From the NCBI GenBank assembly GCA_963756185.1, contig CAVWMS010000002.1, positions 248,001 to 312,000 of the forward strand: a stretch of DNA of 64,000 nt, in the 5' to 3' direction. This document shows, in pieces, positions 63,701 to 64,000 of the stretch. Position 1 is the stretch's first letter. Every line of letters starts with the position of its first letter. The translations under genes were made by a program, and so were the position numbers. A model generated the notes under the pieces. The model was given only the letters and a program-made list of their open reading frames with translations, had not been told where the DNA came from and did no database searches. The stretch comes from DATAXI01 sp963756185. GTDB taxonomy: Bacteria > Verrucomicrobiota > Verrucomicrobiia > Chthoniobacterales > Chthoniobacteraceae.

Positions 63701-64000
63701 TCAGAACCCCTGAAAACACGGCTGTTGTGGGGTAGCTATGAACCGAAAGGCACCCGATGCTGTCCCATAGGATTGAAGGAGGCTGGACAGATCCCATCGA
63801 CGCCAGAGGGCGCAACGCACCAGGGTGAAGAGGCGGGTAAAGCTATGATTCCATCCATGAGTAAAGGCCAGGAAGCGCAGGAGGACATAGACCAGCAAAG
63901 CCGTCCATATCTGCCAGCGGACGGCGTTGGCGCTATGGCCTAGAAAATCGGCCAGTTGCAAGGTCTGCTTGATTTGTTTGAAGAAGGCTTCAATCGACCA
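63701..64000 (-). mobile_element. IS4-family transposase, C-terminal end, cut by the window edge
   Basis: The minus frame enters from the right edge as WSIEAFFKQIKQTLQLADFL, which holds the catalytic-region Glu and the Y/K-rich helix of IS4-type DDE transposases. It then reads FLGHSANAVRWQIWTALLVY to a stop at 63701, the usual family ending. About 99 codons are visible. The IS end should lie left of 63700, but I cannot fix its inverted repeat; GCTGTCCCAYAGGA occurs twice, at 63681-63694 and 63751-63764. It sits 82 bp after the virB4-like stop. Confidence 0.75.

Overview
The window looks like a chromosomal segment of a GC-rich, free-living Gram-negative bacterium. A member of Verrucomicrobiota or a related soil phylum is my best guess from the style of the respiratory genes, but nothing here proves it. 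A housekeeping-like respiratory region (1-10820) is followed by a tRNA-Thr hotspot (10880-14118) and then by a large conjugative element carrying defence genes (about 14.4 kb to beyond the right edge).

1-10820: a partial proline-rich exported protein, a secreted double HbpS/GlcG-like protein, a frameshifted multihaem cytochrome c, and a co-directional electron-transfer module. The module has a b-haem-like membrane protein, a ten-haem cytochrome c, a NuoE-NuoF fusion, and a NuoG-like/ferredoxin protein holding two cyclic-nucleotide-binding domains.

10880-14118: an intact tRNA-Thr(TGT) and a 39-nt copy of its 3' half bracket a 3.1-kb islet with a broken short-chain dehydrogenase and a frameshifted pectate-lyase-superfamily gene.

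14119-36000: an iteron-like repeat patch, a DUF4062/GHKL protein, a tyrosine recombinase, an RND efflux remnant, phage remnants interrupted by a four-gene HNH/PD-(D/E)XK-like/HEPN-like cassette, then conjugation genes. These are an excisionase-like HTH, a MobF relaxase-helicase, a collagen-like beta-propeller surface protein, a ParA-like ATPase, a small membrane protein, a VirD4-like coupling protein, and a 1718-residue methylase-helicase with a TnpV-like gene embedded in another frame.

36166-59302: a defence-type cargo block. First is a seven-gene, translationally coupled operon: acyl-carrier-like protein, XRE repressor, ImmA peptidase, divergent thymidylate synthase, membrane-anchored dCTP-deaminase-like protein without its catalytic residues, thymidylate kinase fused to a domain resembling the 5-hydroxymethyl-dUMP/DNA kinase helical domain, and a second thymidylate synthase. 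I could not match it to a described system and rate it the best candidate for a new one. Second is a seven-gene DUF499/DUF1156-methylase/SNF2-DUF3883 operon with NYN, ART-like and nuclease-like extras. Third is a Gabija-like gajA-gajB pair.

59447-64000: an AAA+ ClpA-like protein divergent from VirB2-, VirB3- and VirB4-like genes (the last with three frameshifts), ending in an IS4-type transposase at the right edge.

A perfect 16-bp palindrome, GCTCCCGCGCGGGAGC, recurs at five places. It always lies 33-41 nt upstream of the start of an element gene, including integrase, HTH, relaxase, surface protein, AAA+ and VirB2. It probably marks a shared control site. Single-base frameshifts are frequent, so some broken genes may be assembly errors.
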